64,000 nt of DNA from Ehretia macrophylla (lineage: Eukaryota; Streptophyta; Magnoliopsida; Boraginales; Ehretiaceae), in the NCBI GenBank assembly GCA_037974665.1, contig CM075767.1:23833498-23897497 (forward strand). The letters run 5' to 3'. The number at the start of each line of letters is the position of its first letter. Positions within the stretch are counted from its first letter, which is position 1. The position numbers and the translations under genes are program-made. This document shows, piece by piece, positions 23,747 through 36,440 of this stretch. The notes under the pieces were generated by a model. That model was not told the origin of the DNA and made no database searches. It saw only the letters and a list, made by a program, of their open reading frames with translations.

Positions 23747-24166
23747 CTAAATATGTATTAACAAAAAAGAAAAGTACAAGAGAAAAAAAAATTGAGGGGC
23801 ATTTAAGTCTTTTTATACAATTCCGTTAAATTTGTTGATAGAAAGTTAGGGAGGGGGTACGTGTGCACGTTTTTAAAATCACAGGAGGTTCCGGTGTACT
23901 TTTGAAAATACAAGGGGATCCCGTGCACTTTTACTTAACCATAGGGGTTGTGATACTATTTACCCAAGAAAATCTCATACATTACAATCCAAAAGGTCAC
24001 TTACCGTGTCCTAACAGTCAATAACACAACACAACATCTTACTATTGCCAGAGACGATCTGTGGAACAATATTTGTCCCACACTTCTATACAACACTTCC
24101 CTGGATTTCGACGTCTTTGATTACGACATGAATGAGCGAAACATTACTCTCTACTATGGTTGTTCC

Positions 24167-27100
24167 ACAATTTGAGGCCAACCATATGAACCTCCTAATC
24201 GTTTTGATTACCTCTTGAGTAGTATCAGCAAGGGCACGATACTCAGCTTCAGTACTTGAACGAGCAACAACAATCTGTTTCTTGCTACGCCAACAAAGAA
24301 GAGAATCACCAAGGAGAAAACAGTATCCAGTAACAGAACGTTGATCAGTAGGATCACCAGCCGAATCTACATCTGTGTAACCACGCAAAGTTAACGATGA
24401 ACTAGTAGAGAAGAAAAGGCCATGAAATAAGGTGCCCTTGATATAGCGAAGGATCCGGAGAACCGCAGCGTAGAGTGGGGTACGAGGATCAAACATGAAT
24501 TGGCTGACTAGGTGAACAGCATAGGCAATGTCAGGCCGAGTCACAGTAAGATAGATAAGACTACCAACCAGCTGGCGATATAAATATGCATCTGGAAGTG
24601 GTGTCCCATCCAGGGGGGTAAGGTGGACAATAGCATCAAGAGGAGTGGATGTAGTCTTGCTATCAGTAAGACCTGCACGAGCCAGAAGATCAGAAGAATA
24701 TTTGGCCTGAGAGAGATAGTAGCCAGCTGAATCAGATGAGACTTCAATCCCTAGAAAGTAACTTAAAGGACCAAGATCTTTCATCTCAAAGTGGTGACTG
24801 AGAAACTGCTTGAGATCAGAAATACCAGCCAAGTCATCCCCAGTGATAATCATATCATCCACATATAAGATCAACAAAATAATACCAGACTCAGAACGTC
24901 GAATAAACAATGTAGAATCATGATTACTTGGAGTGAAGCCGAAGTCAGTAATAACATAACTGAATTTAGAAAACCAGGCACGTGGAGCTTGCTTGAGACC
25001 ATACAGAGCACGACGTAAACGACACACCTTATGAGGAGGATGAGAGTAGCCTGGAGGAGGCTTCATAAAAGCTTCTTCAGTAAGGTCACCATTGAGGAAA
25101 GCATTTTTAACATCCATCTGGAACAACTTCCACTGTCTGGTAGCAGCAATAGCAACTAACGTCTGAACAGAGGTGAGACAAGCAACCGGGGCAAATGTCT
25201 CCTCATAATCAATCCCATACTCCTGAGTAAAGCCCTTAGCCACTAATCGAGCCTTATAGCGCTCTATAGAGCCATCAGAGTGAGTCTTGAACTTGTATAC
25301 CCATTTGCAACCCATGACATTATTTCCCGAGGGTAGATCAACCAAATCCCAAGTGTGTTTAGCTTCCAAGGCCTATAATTCATCTTGCATAGCTTGCTGC
25401 CAAAGAGGGTCAGAGCTAGCCTCACGATAAGTATGAGGCTCATGGAGAGAGAGAATGGTTAAAAAACAATGATAATCAAGAAGGTGAGGAGGGATAGCTC
25501 TTACACGTGTAGACCGTCGGAGTGAGGGATCAGGAGAGTCATGGGGCTCAGCATCATGCACAGGACCATCAAATGGTGCAGTCTCTTCAGGATGGGGCAC
25601 GTCAGGGGTAGCGCTGGTGTTTGTACTAGAACCTGTGTCACTGTCATCAGGAGGAAATAAGGGAAGAGAAGGATCTGTGAAGTATGGGGTAAAGACAGCA
25701 TGAGAAAGAGAGAATGACGAGAGTGATGAGAACATTTTATTTTCTTAAAAGATCACGTGACGAGATATACGGAGACGTTTAGAAAGAGGATCCCAACACC
25801 GAAAACCCTTATGCTCAATACCGTAACCTAAGAAGCAACATAACCGAGCTCGAGGCTCAAGCTTTGTACGTTCATGTTGGGGAAGGGAGACAAAGCATAC
25901 ACAACCAAAGACCTTAAGATGATCATACTCTGGGGAACAACCATACAATCGTTCGAAAGGAGTGAGATTATCAATAGTGGGAGAGGGTAAATGGTTAATA
26001 ACATGCACAACAGTGAGAGCAGTTTCGCCCCAGAAGCGCTCAGGACACGATGAAGAGATAAGGAATGTGCGAGTAGTATCAAGAATGTGTCTATGTTTTT
26101 GTTCAGCACGCCCGTTTTGTTGTGAAGTGTAAGGGCAAGAGCGATGTGAGACAGTGCCATGTTGACGCAAAAGAGCAAGTATAGTGGACTCTTGATACTC
26201 CATGGCATTGTCAGCACAAAGGATCTTTATGCGCTGATTGAAATGAGTGTGAATCATAGCAGTGAATTCAGAATATATGCGTGGCAAGTCAGATCGATGA
26301 TGCATAAGATATATCCATATAAAATGAGAATAATCGTCCACAAAAATGACAAAGTATCGAGATCCTCCTTTGGTAGGAGTAGGGGAAGGGCCCCAAATAT
26401 CAGAGTGAACTAAATCAAAACATGTAGAGGATAAAGAATCATTTTTATTAAATGGCAAAGCAGACTGTTTTCCAAGTTGACAAGATAAACATTCAAAGTT
26501 GTGGACAACAAGTTTTCCTAACGAGCCTCTAGAAACTAAAGATTGTAATTTGCCTAAAGAAGCATGACCTAAATGAGAATGCCATAGGTGAAGAGAGGTA
26601 GAGCCTGATGAAGTGGTAGCGGAAGCGACAGTAGAGAGATGAGAGGGAAGATGCAGGCTGACAAGCTCGAACAAACGCCCAACCTTACGGCCGATCCCAA
26701 GAAGCTGTCCCGTCTGAGGGTCCTGTACACGACAACCAGAAGAAGAAAAAATGACAGTCAGACCAAGGTCACATAGTTGACCAACAGAGATAAGGCTAAG
26801 AGTAAGTTTTGGAACAAGATAAGTATCAGGAAACGAGGCATGAGATGTGGATACAGTGCCGATATGACTGACGGGCATGGATGTACCATCAGCCGTGTAA
26901 ATGGCAGATGCAGATGAATTGACAACTTTATGGGTCAAGCTATGGGAGTCATAGGTCATGTGATTCAAACAAGCAGAATCAAAAAACCATGAGGACTTAC
27001 CGGAAGTGACTGAGAAAGCAGTGGAAGAAGAAGATCCAGATTGGGCTAAAACCTGTTTAAGAATATCTTGAAGGTTGGCAACAGAGATAGGGGAGGTAGA

Positions 27101-28741
27101 TGGATCATTGAGAGAAGCAGAAGAACCTTCAGTTGTGGCAGCAGAATGTGATAGCGGTATTGACAAATTATGGGCCTTGGAAGAACCACCCTTGGGCCGA
27201 TTACCCTGAGAATTCTTGTTGGGGTTGGGATAACACTCTTGTTGATAATGACCAGGACCTGTTTTCTTGCAAAAGGAACATATCCGAGTGGGGCAGTGTA
27301 AGAGAAGATGACCATACTTGCATTCAATTGAAGAGGCTGAATTTTTCTTGGATGTAACGTTGGGAGTTACAAGTACTACATCAGTTGAGTGAGATCTTCG
27401 AGATTGAAGATGGGTCTCTTCTGAAATAAGCTCTTGGACAGTTTGTTCAAGTGTAGGAAATGGACTACGATGAAGGAGAGAGGCACGAACAGGCTCGAAA
27501 TCATCATGAAGGGCCATGAGAAACTGGACAAGACGTCCACGATCATGCCAAGTATTGAATTTGTTAGCATCTGCAACACAATCCCAGGCAGGCTCGGAAG
27601 TCGTGAGTTGATCCCAAACTGCATACATCTGAGGTAGAAAGGTGGTAATTGATTGACCGGTTTCTTGACGCATGTAATGAAGAGCAGTGGCAAACTGATA
27701 TTGATGTGCTCCATCAGCAGCGGTGTATCTCTGTGCTAGAAGTCCCAAACTTGTTTCGCTGTATCAAAATGCCCAAACTGTAGACTGATAGAGGTAATAG
27801 ATGTGTTTCGCAGCCAAGTGATGATTTGATGATTCTTGCTATCCCAATCCTCAAGGCGTTCGGCAAATTTTGCATCGGATTCATCGAATTTTTTTGTTGG
27901 TTCCTTGACATCCCCTGTTATGATCTGCCATAATTTTCGACCCTTAAGAAAGCTAGTAATAGCCTGAGCCCATGGTATATAATTTCTACCATCAAGAAGC
28001 AAAGAGATAGGTTGTGAAACATCTGATCGTTCCATTATGATGGCCAAAAGTGATATTTAGAGTGAGAATTTGGAGAAACAGACTGGAAAAATGAACTCAG
28101 GACGTCGAAAAACGTGGGAAAGGGTCTAGTTGTTTTTTTTTTTTTTTTAAGTCCGCTGACGTGGTAGAAGGTTGAGCTGGCGGATGACTGAACGCAGACA
28201 GATGATGTCAGCGCTGACTAGATGGCTGATGTGTGCAAGGCTAATGTCAGCTGATGTCAGCAAGGGGCTGTTTGGCAGAAAGAAAATAGAAAATCAAAAG
28301 ACAGTGATAACGGAACTTCGGGAGGGGCGTGAGGGCGCGTTCGGTGTCTGTTTGTGGCAATTTTTGGACTGTTGGACACCTTATGACGAGCTCTACGATA
28401 TGATATAACACGTGGCCCGAGGTAGTGAAAATAAAATATCAAAAAGACCCAAAACAGACCGACTGAATATGATTTTTACGATGTTTGATTGCAAAAATTT
28501 GCGACAAGAGAGAAGACACGATGATAGTGGCATAGGCTACCAAGATGGTAGCTCTGATACCATGTCGAACGAGAAGAGAGACATGTTTACAAAAAACTGT
28601 ATGTATTGATATTGAGAGAAAAGTGATACAACAATTACAATAGGTGGCTCAATAAATAGGGGTTAGACTACTTGCTCCCCAAGCTAGGCTAAATATAGTA
28701 AACCTAGAATAATAAAGTAATTTACAATATATACGTTAACA
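24167..28741 (-). mobile_element. Ty1/copia element inserted in copy D exon, TSD GTTCC
   Basis: An old LTR element on the minus strand. An LTR of 179 bp (28563-28741, TGTTAAC...GACA on its strand) is followed by an initiator-Met-type primer site (28551-28562). Then come gag with a zinc-knuckle region (about 27.1-28.05 kb), protease and integrase (about 25.8-27.0 kb), reverse transcriptase with the YVDDM box (about 24.5-25.3 kb) and RNase H (about 24.17-24.5 kb). GTTCC flanks it at 24162-24166 and 28742-28746. An LTR is recognised only at the high-coordinate end, so it cannot be dated by LTR divergence. It is broken, with a handful of interruptions, and long frames survive, so it is not very ancient. 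The short LTR and domain sequences suggest the Ale/Retrofit lineage. Confidence 0.9.
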
Positions 28742-31577
28742 GTTCCGTCAATGATACTATCGGCTTTGGCTTTTATTTGCTGCCAGATGAGCTTGTTTCG
28801 GACTATTTATGCATTGATAGTATCAAAGTTCCGGTTAATCAAGCAGCAGCCGAGAATTTAATTGACCTTAAACCTTCTGGTGATAAATTGAAAACAGCTC
28901 TAGCTACTGGCTTCGGTTTAAAATGGTCTGCAAACAACACAAACTGCGATCAATGCGCTCAGGGAGGGGGCCGATGTGGGTGTGATCCCAGTTCGCATTC
29001 ATTTGTCTGCTATTGCGCTGATGGACCATATGCTTTTACCTGTAACAATGTGAAAACTGGAAACGGTATGTGCTTTGCTTTGCTCTTCTCTGTCTCATCA
29101 TGTAGGAATCAATTTGACATGGAGGTTTTCCCTGGAATCGACAACTTCTTGTCTGTTTTAGGGGAAAATAATCTAGACAAAATAAACAAGTGTGAATTTT
29201 AACAGGGCCATCACCATTCTTTAACTCGGAAATCAAATTGACACTCTTCATATCAACGATCCAGATAATATTCTCACCTTAAACACATACAAAATAAACA
29301 AGTGTGAATTTTAACGATGTTTGTTATATATAGTGGTTTAATAGAAATTCAAACGAAAATTTAGTTTCTTAAATATTTGATAGTACAACTTATCTTTCAC
29401 AACCATGGTAAATTCATCTCAGACTAGTTGTTTTGTGATCCAGTATATGTACAATTGGATGTATGCTTCGTGGTTCGTTGCTGTGCTATTAGTTTCACCC
29501 TGTTATTTTACATTTTAGTTAGGGTCCAGGACTAATCCTAACTGTAATTTGAGATTTCATGTCTAATCTGCTGATAATTATGGATGCAATGACCTTGTTA
29601 TGATGATTGTTATGATTGTCACTAACTGACGGCAGTCTTAGATTCCATTGCTCCGATGTTATAAGCACATTAACCTCCCAAGGTATAGATATATCCACCG
29701 AATTTTCGTGGTAATCCAAATTTATATGACCTTAACTGCTGGTTTACTTTTAAGTAGAAGATCTTTGTCCATTTTCAATATCAAGGTTTAAACTCGTCTT
29801 TTAAAATTGATCGTTCTGTTTTACTTTTATGTGAAAACTTTGATAAGTTTATATACTTGCACAACCTGTCATATGCATGTATACTATTATCCAAATGTGA
29901 TGGTATTCATTTTCTCTGACACCAAATTATCAGAACAGCAATTTAATTTCTTTTCTCTTTGTTCCTTTAGTTTTTGGTGCAAGAAGTCACAGATTGCAGC
30001 TTATTCTTGGCATAGGTAACTCCTGTAATTAAAAATACTGCTTAGACATATTCACGAATCAATGCGTCAATTACATCCATAATTTGATATTCTTGTACTT
30101 CATAAATTTGTTTCTCTATACTAATTGCAGTTGGCTCTGCTAGTGGAGTTGTTGCAATACTCACGTTAGTCTACTGTTGCTTAAGAAGGAAATACTCAAT
30201 TTTTAATTTTAAAATAGACAAATACCTTTTCTCTGATGTCAAGAAAATGTCAAACTCTGATGTGGAAATCCTTTTAAAGAACTATGGTTCACTTGCTCCC
30301 AAGAGGTACCATTACTCTGATGTCAAGAAAATGTCAAACTCTTTCAAGATTAGACTAGGTGAAGGGGGCTATGGTTCTGTATACAAAGGAAAATTTCGTG
30401 ATGGCAGTCTCGTTGCAGTGAAGATCTTGAATGACACAAAAGGAGATGGAGAAGAATTTATCAATGAGGTCGCAAGTATTAGTAGAACTTCTCATGTAAA
30501 CATTGTCAAGCTTCTTGGGTTCTGTTTTGAGCGCAACAAAAGAGCTTTAATCTATGAGTTCATGCCTAACGGATCCCTTGAGAAGTTCATCTACGAGAAA
30601 AAATCATTGGTAGATCGCCAATTGGGATGGCAAACATTATACAAAATTGCAGTAGGCATTGCCCGTGGATTAGAGTATTTACATTGTCGTTGTAATACTT
30701 GAATTGTGCACTTTGACATAAAGCCGCATAACATTCTTCTTGATGAAGAGTTTTCTCCTAAAATTTCTGATTTTGGCCTTTCTAAGTTATCTACTCAGAC
30801 AAATGTATCAATATTGGGTGTGCGAGGGACAATTGGATATATTGCTCCAGAAGTTGTTTGTAGAAATGTTGGAGGGGTCTCTCATAAGTCAGATGTCTAT
30901 AGCTATGGGATGATGATTCTTGAAATGGTTGGAGGAAGAAAGAATGTTGGTGTTGGAGTCAATCGTACCAGTGAGATATATTATCCACATTGGATCTACA
31001 AACAACTTGAACTAAACGAAAAGCTTGGATTTGATGGAGTTTTGGATGAAGAAGAAAATGAGAAAGCGCGAAAGATGGTTATAGTGAGCTTGTGGTGCAT
31101 ACAAACAGATCCCTCAACTCGACCGTCAATGACTAAGGTGTTGGAAATGTTGGAAGGGAACTTCGAATCCTTACAACTTCCTCCCAAACTCTATTTATAT
31201 TCTCCCTCTCGATCACCAGTCGAATCGTCAAGTGTACAAATAACTTAATATATATCATTTGATATTTATTCCACTTTATTTCCTTAAAGGAATTCAACTT
31301 CACCTTATGGTTGTAGTAGTCTGGAACTTCAAAAAGCTGAAATGAAATTGTATCCTGAATAATAAAGCCCACGTTATCTATCATTTTAATTGAGTAAAAT
31401 ACACACCACTCCCACGTGTTTACAATATTTATTCATTAAAACATGTCTCAGTTTAATTAGTAGCAAAAGACTTGTAAATTTTGAAAAGTTGCACGAACTC
31501 CCTCCACCAAATCAAGTCCATCTTCGAATACTATGGTATTTACAAACTAGAGACCTGCCCTTCAAGGCCTTTGGTCA

Positions 31578-31929
31578 CAGGCGGAGGCACGTAAGCGCTA
31601 CTGGGGGCTGCAGACTCATAAAAATTTTAAAATTTTTATGTATTTTTTAAAAAAAAATTAAATATCTATGTATTTTTAGTTAATAAAAATTAATTAGTCC
31701 CCACTGAAAAATAAAAGTATTCGTATAGTTCAAAAATTATGGATTTTAGCTCCCACTGGCCTATATTAACGTTAAACTTTCTATGTATTTTTTGAAAAAA
31801 ATTAGATATTTATGTATTTTCATTTTAAAAAATTAATTAGCCCCACTGAAGAAAAAAAAAAGGTACTCGTATAGTTAAAATATTATGAATTTTAGCTTCT
31901 ACTGACAAGAATTCTTGGCTCCGCCCTTA
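31578..31929. mobile_element. hAT-like MITE, copy 1
   Basis: Ends CAGGCGGAGGCAC and (reverse complement) TAAGGGCGGAGCCAAG, the familiar GGGCGGAGCCA terminus of plant hAT-type MITEs. A near-identical sister of about 360 bp lies at 36658-37020. Flanks share TTTGGT on both sides, a decayed 8-bp duplication. Noncoding, 330 bp downstream of the stop of copy D. Confidence 0.65.
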
Positions 31930-32190
31930 CTTTTGGTGGAAGATTGTAGGCACATTCTTGATCACCATCCTGAATATAAACTGGTCCACATCTACCGTGA
32001 GGTGAACTATTGCGTGAATTGGCTTGCAAATTTTAGTCTCCAACAACAGTTTGGTTCTTCCAAAATTGACGACATCCCAAGACCTCTTCGGGCCCTCTTG
32101 GAAAAAGACAAATTAGATAATTTCTTACCCCAGATAGTTCCGGCTTAGTTGGCTTTTATCCTCCCTTACACCGACAAAAAAAGTTTCTAG
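31930..32190 (+). mobile_element. L1-type LINE 3' end with RNase H-like domain
   Basis: One frame reads LLLVEDCRHILDHHPEYKLV, then HIYREVNYCVNWLANFSLQQ, then PRPLRALLEKD and a stop near 32146. This matches the C-terminal RNase H-like (RVT_3) part of plant L1 elements (DCR.LL, HIYRE.N..AD.LAN). A short A-rich end (GACAAAAAAAG) at about 32174-32184 fits a 5'-truncated insertion. It directly abuts the hAT MITE, which may have landed in it. Confidence 0.65.
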
Positions 32191-33239
32191 AAACTTATAA
32201 TTTTTAATGATGTTTTTCAATAAGTCTTTCCTTGCTATATACAACCTACAAACTTATAATTTTTTTTTCCAGAAAGTAGTTAACTAATTTGAATCGAATC
32301 TCTTTTTGAGGTCAAAATCATGCCTAAACCGGAATATTGTCCAACATAAAAACTATAAGATGCTTCAGGGCATGAAGTTGACAAATAAAACAAAAGAGAT
32401 ACGTAGGTCAAGCATCGATGCCATTTGAAGAGTCATATATAGGTATTGCAATATACTTGGTAGTGGTAAGATTTCATTATTTAGAATATTTATTGGCTTT
32501 AGGTTCTTCTAATCCACTCTTTTCAGCATATCTCCATATTTAACAGGGTAAAGCATTTCATAGATCACTAAATTATCCTTTTAGTTCTATTTTGGCCATC
32601 AAATTATTTTTAATTCTATTTTGGCCATTTCTTCAATTATTCTATTAAAATAAACAAACTATTAAGGTAAATTATAAAATCAGTTATCACAATTTTATTT
32701 TTTCCCCCTCAAATTCTACTTATTTACAACTTGACTCCAATGCATTAAAATTTCATAAAAATAATTCCAACAAAACTTGAACTCTTAGCTTCTAGCTTAA
32801 AAATCAACATATTAACTACTAAGTCACAACACACTTCAAGCTTAAGGACTAAACTTAAAAGTTTTGTTTTAGTATTTTTTTCCCTTTCTGAAAATATGTT
32901 TTGCCTAAAATCATTAAGTATTAGAGCCACATGTGGAAAAGAAATAAGTGTTACTGGATGCTTATTGATTACTATGTTGTTATTTTTCTGTTATTGCATG
33001 GCCGCATAAAATTAGTAATCACAAATCTTTTATATTATTTGAAACCATCTTGAAAACAAGACAGAGAACAACTAATAAATCTCTTAAATTTACTGTATTC
33101 CGGATGATCATTTTTCATTCTCCATTTTAATAATACTTCGTCTAATATTATTCTTTTATACTTTTATATTTATAATCTTAAAGTTTTAGTGTATATATAA
33201 CTACTAAAATAAAAATAGTTTCACATGTATATAGGGTAG
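32191..33239. other. Intergenic, partly duplicated from window start
   Basis: About 32310-32530 is homologous to 1-180. The remainder is AT-rich with no gene. TTAA-rich phrases around 32570-32660 (AAATTATTTTTAATTCTATT) repeat locally. Confidence 0.5.
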
Positions 33240-33479
33240 GGAATGCTTATATATACCACAACCCGTCCCTTCGCGAGAATTGAAAGTTAATCTCTATCCC
33301 CTGCTCCATTCCTACTCCAAACCCTCTCTACCCCCTTTTGAAACAGGAGTGAGGCAAGTACTAGTAAAACCTGCCCTCATTGCCATCTTATTTTTAATCA
33401 TATAAATTGCCAATATTAAGTATCGACTGTGTCACATCTAATATCGGTTGATCTCACCAATAAGCATGTTGCGTGTTAT

Positions 33480-34160
33480 GAGTAACCAATAAGAAAAATC
33501 ACACTTCAGCACATTTTTCTCATGCAAAACTTTGTAAGATTTTCATTTTTGTTTTTTTTTAACAATAAAAATCAAGCCATGCAATAGTTCAAACGCATAA
33601 TTTTTGCTTACAATACATCAGTGTTTGACTTTTTCATCCATCTCTTGACTAAACTTATCTAAGATTTAACCTTCCTATACCACTCAGTTTTTTACTCTGT
33701 ATCTAAAAGAAGCCTAGCTTATGTTACATATTTGTTTTAGAATTCTTACAGTCTAATAATATTCAGAGATTGGTTAAAAAGATGACAATAACTTTTGAAG
33801 AGTCAACTAGCCAAGTCTTCTAAAGGGCTGGCCAATCAGGAAGAGTACTAGAGATTCCACATCGCCCCACACACACAATATCGTTTTGCTAAGTCTTTTT
33901 TATTGTTTATTAATTTAAAAAGGAGGCAAAAATTGGTGAGTACTTTATCTCTTTTTGCTTTTATTCAAGAAAAACGGCAATTGATTTATTTGATCAACAG
34001 TTGACATACCAAGAAAGAACTGTGTTCCAACTCTTTTGCTAAGTCTTTCCCTCAAGCCTTTGCTAAGTCAACTTGCATGTTCTTGACTCCAAAAAAAAAA
34101 GAAAAAAGGAAACTTGTGTATTGGACAGACCAAATTAGTAAATACATTGTTACTAGATGA
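33480..34160 (+). promoter_or_regulatory. Upstream region of copy E
   Basis: About 33500-33850 is co-linear with 2450-2650 (CATTTTTCTCATGCAA, GATTTAACCTT.CTAT, TTATGTTACATATT.GTTTTAG, TTGAAGAGTC.ACTAG). About 34030-34160 repeats the proximal block TGCTAAGTCAACTTGCATG and GACAGA..AA.TAGTAAATACATTG. W-box cores (AGTCAA) lie at 33801-33806 and near 34065. By analogy with B and F this is the E promoter; a TATA box was not fixed. Confidence 0.5.
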
Positions 34161-34482
34161 TTTAACTTTTCTACTTATGCTAAGTCTGTCCCTCAAGTCC
34201 TTGGTTCTTTTTCTGTTTTGCAGAATGTGGAAGATCATCGCTGTGGCTCTTTCATCTTCTTTAATTTCCTTCATTCTTTCACATCTACTGATCTTTCACT
34301 TCGCTCTGGGGGACAATGAATCCCAGTCTAGCTGTACTGAGTCTTTTGAATGTGGAAGTGTTGGAGTTATGAGCTTTCCATTCTACAAATCCACTGAACC
34401 AAATTGTGGATTGTCTGTGGCAAAATGTGATACTGAGCCTCCAAGACTCAAACCATCACCAAAGGGTGACTGGTATATGAAG

Positions 34483-34671
34483 AATGAGAAAAAGTGTTTT
34501 TACTCAATAATCATTGTTTACAGTGTGGCCCTATTTATACTACAACATGATACATCAGTAGTTAAGATAAGGACTGGAAGGTAATAATGAGCTAAAGAGA
34601 TTACAACAAATAATATTTAAAATAAATGAATCTGTGAGTCATCGTTTATCAGTATATAACCGCGCAACACA
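34483..34671 (-). mobile_element. Probable solo LTR of a small copia-type element
   Basis: An extra segment of about 190 bp in the ectodomain exon of E relative to B. On the minus strand it runs from TGTTGCGCGGTTATATAC through a GTATAAATAGGGCC TATA-like box to AACAC...TTCTCATTCTTCA, the usual layout of a short LTR. Homology to B resumes at about 34672 (N-I-x-x-I before WLQ). No clean target duplication was found, and the exact left edge is uncertain. Confidence 0.45.
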
Positions 34672-36159
34672 AATATATTTACCATCCAGGCTCTGTGGCT
34701 TCAAGACCTGCAAGGTTGCCAAAGTTTTGATGATCTCTCTCTTCCAAACTCTGCTTCATTATCATTTACAGTCTTTCCCAACATCACATTGTTCAAATGT
34801 AATACCTCTTCTAGTGACCAGTGCTTAGATGATCATTTTGCTAGTTATGAAAAGTTCATCAGATGTGAAGGACATGGCTTTTATGTATATTATAAGCAGC
34901 AAGATGATACATTAAATCCTAGTGCTCTTGGCATAACTCTTCCACATAGCTGCTCAATTATTCAGTTGCCACTTGCAGGCTTCAATCGAACGATGAAACC
35001 TACGGAGTTGTTTAAATTGTTGGCTAGCACATTTTATCTGGAATGGCATGTTTCTGCTGAGTGTTATGATTGTCACCACAGAGGTGGCCAATGTGTAACT
35101 GACAGAGAGAATCGGCTTCGTTGCTTCAAAGGTATAAGAACATTTATTTTGGTAAGAAGACGTGATGGTACCCGAGCCTAAAACCCCAAATTTGCAAACA
35201 AAATTGGTGTTGTAGTGTAATATCTCGTATTTCAAGTTTAAGTTAACTAATTTATTTTATTTGAATTGCGGGCTAAAAATCAATCTTTTGTTAGATTAGG
35301 CTTTTTGTTAGATTAGGCCTTATAATAATTATTTGAGTTGAGCCCAATAAGTGTATAACCTAGAGTAGACAATAAAATCTCTTTTACGTGGTAGCCTCCG
35401 TGTGAATGTAAGAAGTATATTTTGTCATCATGTCCAAGCTTTGCACATTTTGCGTAACCTTGAATTTGTCTAGCGTTTATATTCTTGAAAGTTAAGTTGC
35501 CTGATCTTCAAATCCGAAATTTTGCTTTACTATTTTCCCTATTTTGTCTATGATTTTTAGAATTATTGTGCATATTTGCTTTGGAAATTATTTTATGATT
35601 GTTTTGAGGTGTTTTAGACAATTTCGTGTATAAGCATGTGTAATTAAGATGCTAACAATTGTTTCTTTAGGAAATTTCATGTATAAATGTTGGCATAACT
35701 TAATTTTGAAAAAGTAAAAAACAAAAACCAAAAAAAAAAGAAGAAAAGACATTGAATCTGTGTCACTGTTCACGAACAGTGACTTCACTGCTAAAGAGGT
35801 TAGGATTGTATTGGGGGAAAAAACACTTATCAAGTATTTTTAGTTTTTCTACGTAGTGCTTTTTTATAATTTTCAGTGTATTCTTCAAGAATTTAGAATA
35901 AATTGACTTTAGTCATGTATATTCTTATTGATTTTCAAAAAGAACAAGAAAGGGAAGAGTTAAATGATTTTAGAGATTTGAATTAAAATCTTGGGACTAA
36001 GTTTGGCATGATTGCAAATGATTCACAAACAATATTTTGGCACTTGAAGTTATTTTAGAGGCAAAGTATGATTATCGAACTCTTAATTAGACTCTTCTTG
36101 ATGTTTGAGATTTCAAAAAGGTTCTGAAATAATGATCCTTGTTGGTTGGATAATTGTAA

Positions 36160-36440
36160 GTTCTGACTCCATGACGGAAGATAAATGTTAATCTATCCCA
36201 AAGGTGCTATTAATGAGTCAATGTCTCGAACAGAAAAATTCAAAATACTTTTGACTTCATGGTAGAGGATAAATATGAATATTTTTGACTCTTTGACAAA
36301 GAATAAATGGCAGTACTTCCGACTCCTTGATAGAAGATAAATGCCAATGTTTTTTACTCTTTAGCGGAGGATATATGCCAGTACTTTTGCTCTATGACAG
36401 AGGATAAATGTCAATATTTTTTACTCTTTGGTGAAGGATA
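36160..36440 (+). repeat. Degenerate minisatellite, about 45-50 bp unit
   Basis: Around six units built on GACTC.TTGA..GA.GATAAATG.CA.TATTTTT (for example near 36170, 36255, 36290, 36330, 36375 and 36405). Units vary in length and sequence. It lies inside the intronic LTR of copy E. Confidence 0.7.

Larger units (their letters stand above)
22733..23965. mobile_element. Pack-MULE in the ectodomain exon of copy D
   Basis: Terminal inverted repeats of about 140 bp: left GGGTAAATAGTACTATAACC, right (reverse complement) GGGTAAATAGTATCACAACC, continuing through TTTTCAAAAGT.CACC and ACCCCCTCC to a GTTAA-type inner edge. The 9-mers outside the ends agree at only 6 of 9 positions, so the duplication is decayed or obscured. 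The interior holds two host-gene-like fragments on opposite strands, microsatellites ((TA)n at 22955-23002, (GGT)n near 23468-23495, (AT)n near 23717-23742) and no transposase. Gene-fragment capture between MULE ends defines a Pack-MULE. Confidence 0.8.
22519..31248 (+). pseudogene. LRK10L-like receptor kinase, type II ectodomain (copy D)
   Basis: The ectodomain exon is split into host pieces 22519-22732, about 23966-24166 and 28747-29065 by a Pack-MULE and a copia element. It encodes a signal peptide, a GUB_WAK_bind domain (CG..LHCGDLHDVGYPFY, CGHPGFELNC) and a WAK_assoc end (C.QCAQGGGRCGCD...CYC). It ends in phase 1 at a GT donor (29066). The membrane exons are 29971-30015 and the start of 30131-31248. 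The kinase shows [26 protein letters not shown] (non-RD), [15 protein letters not shown] and [15 protein letters not shown]. One in-frame TGA at 30700-30702 lies just before the catalytic HFD motif, where copy F has CAA. A 27-bp duplication adds a second SDVKKMSNS in the juxtamembrane part. Among the copies its kinase exon is the least damaged, but the gene is dead as sequenced. Confidence 0.9.

Noticed and set aside
34114-34224. In-frame upstream extension of copy E to 34114
   Set aside because: Copies B and C start at the signal peptide equivalent to 34225, and the upstream part belongs to the conserved leader block.
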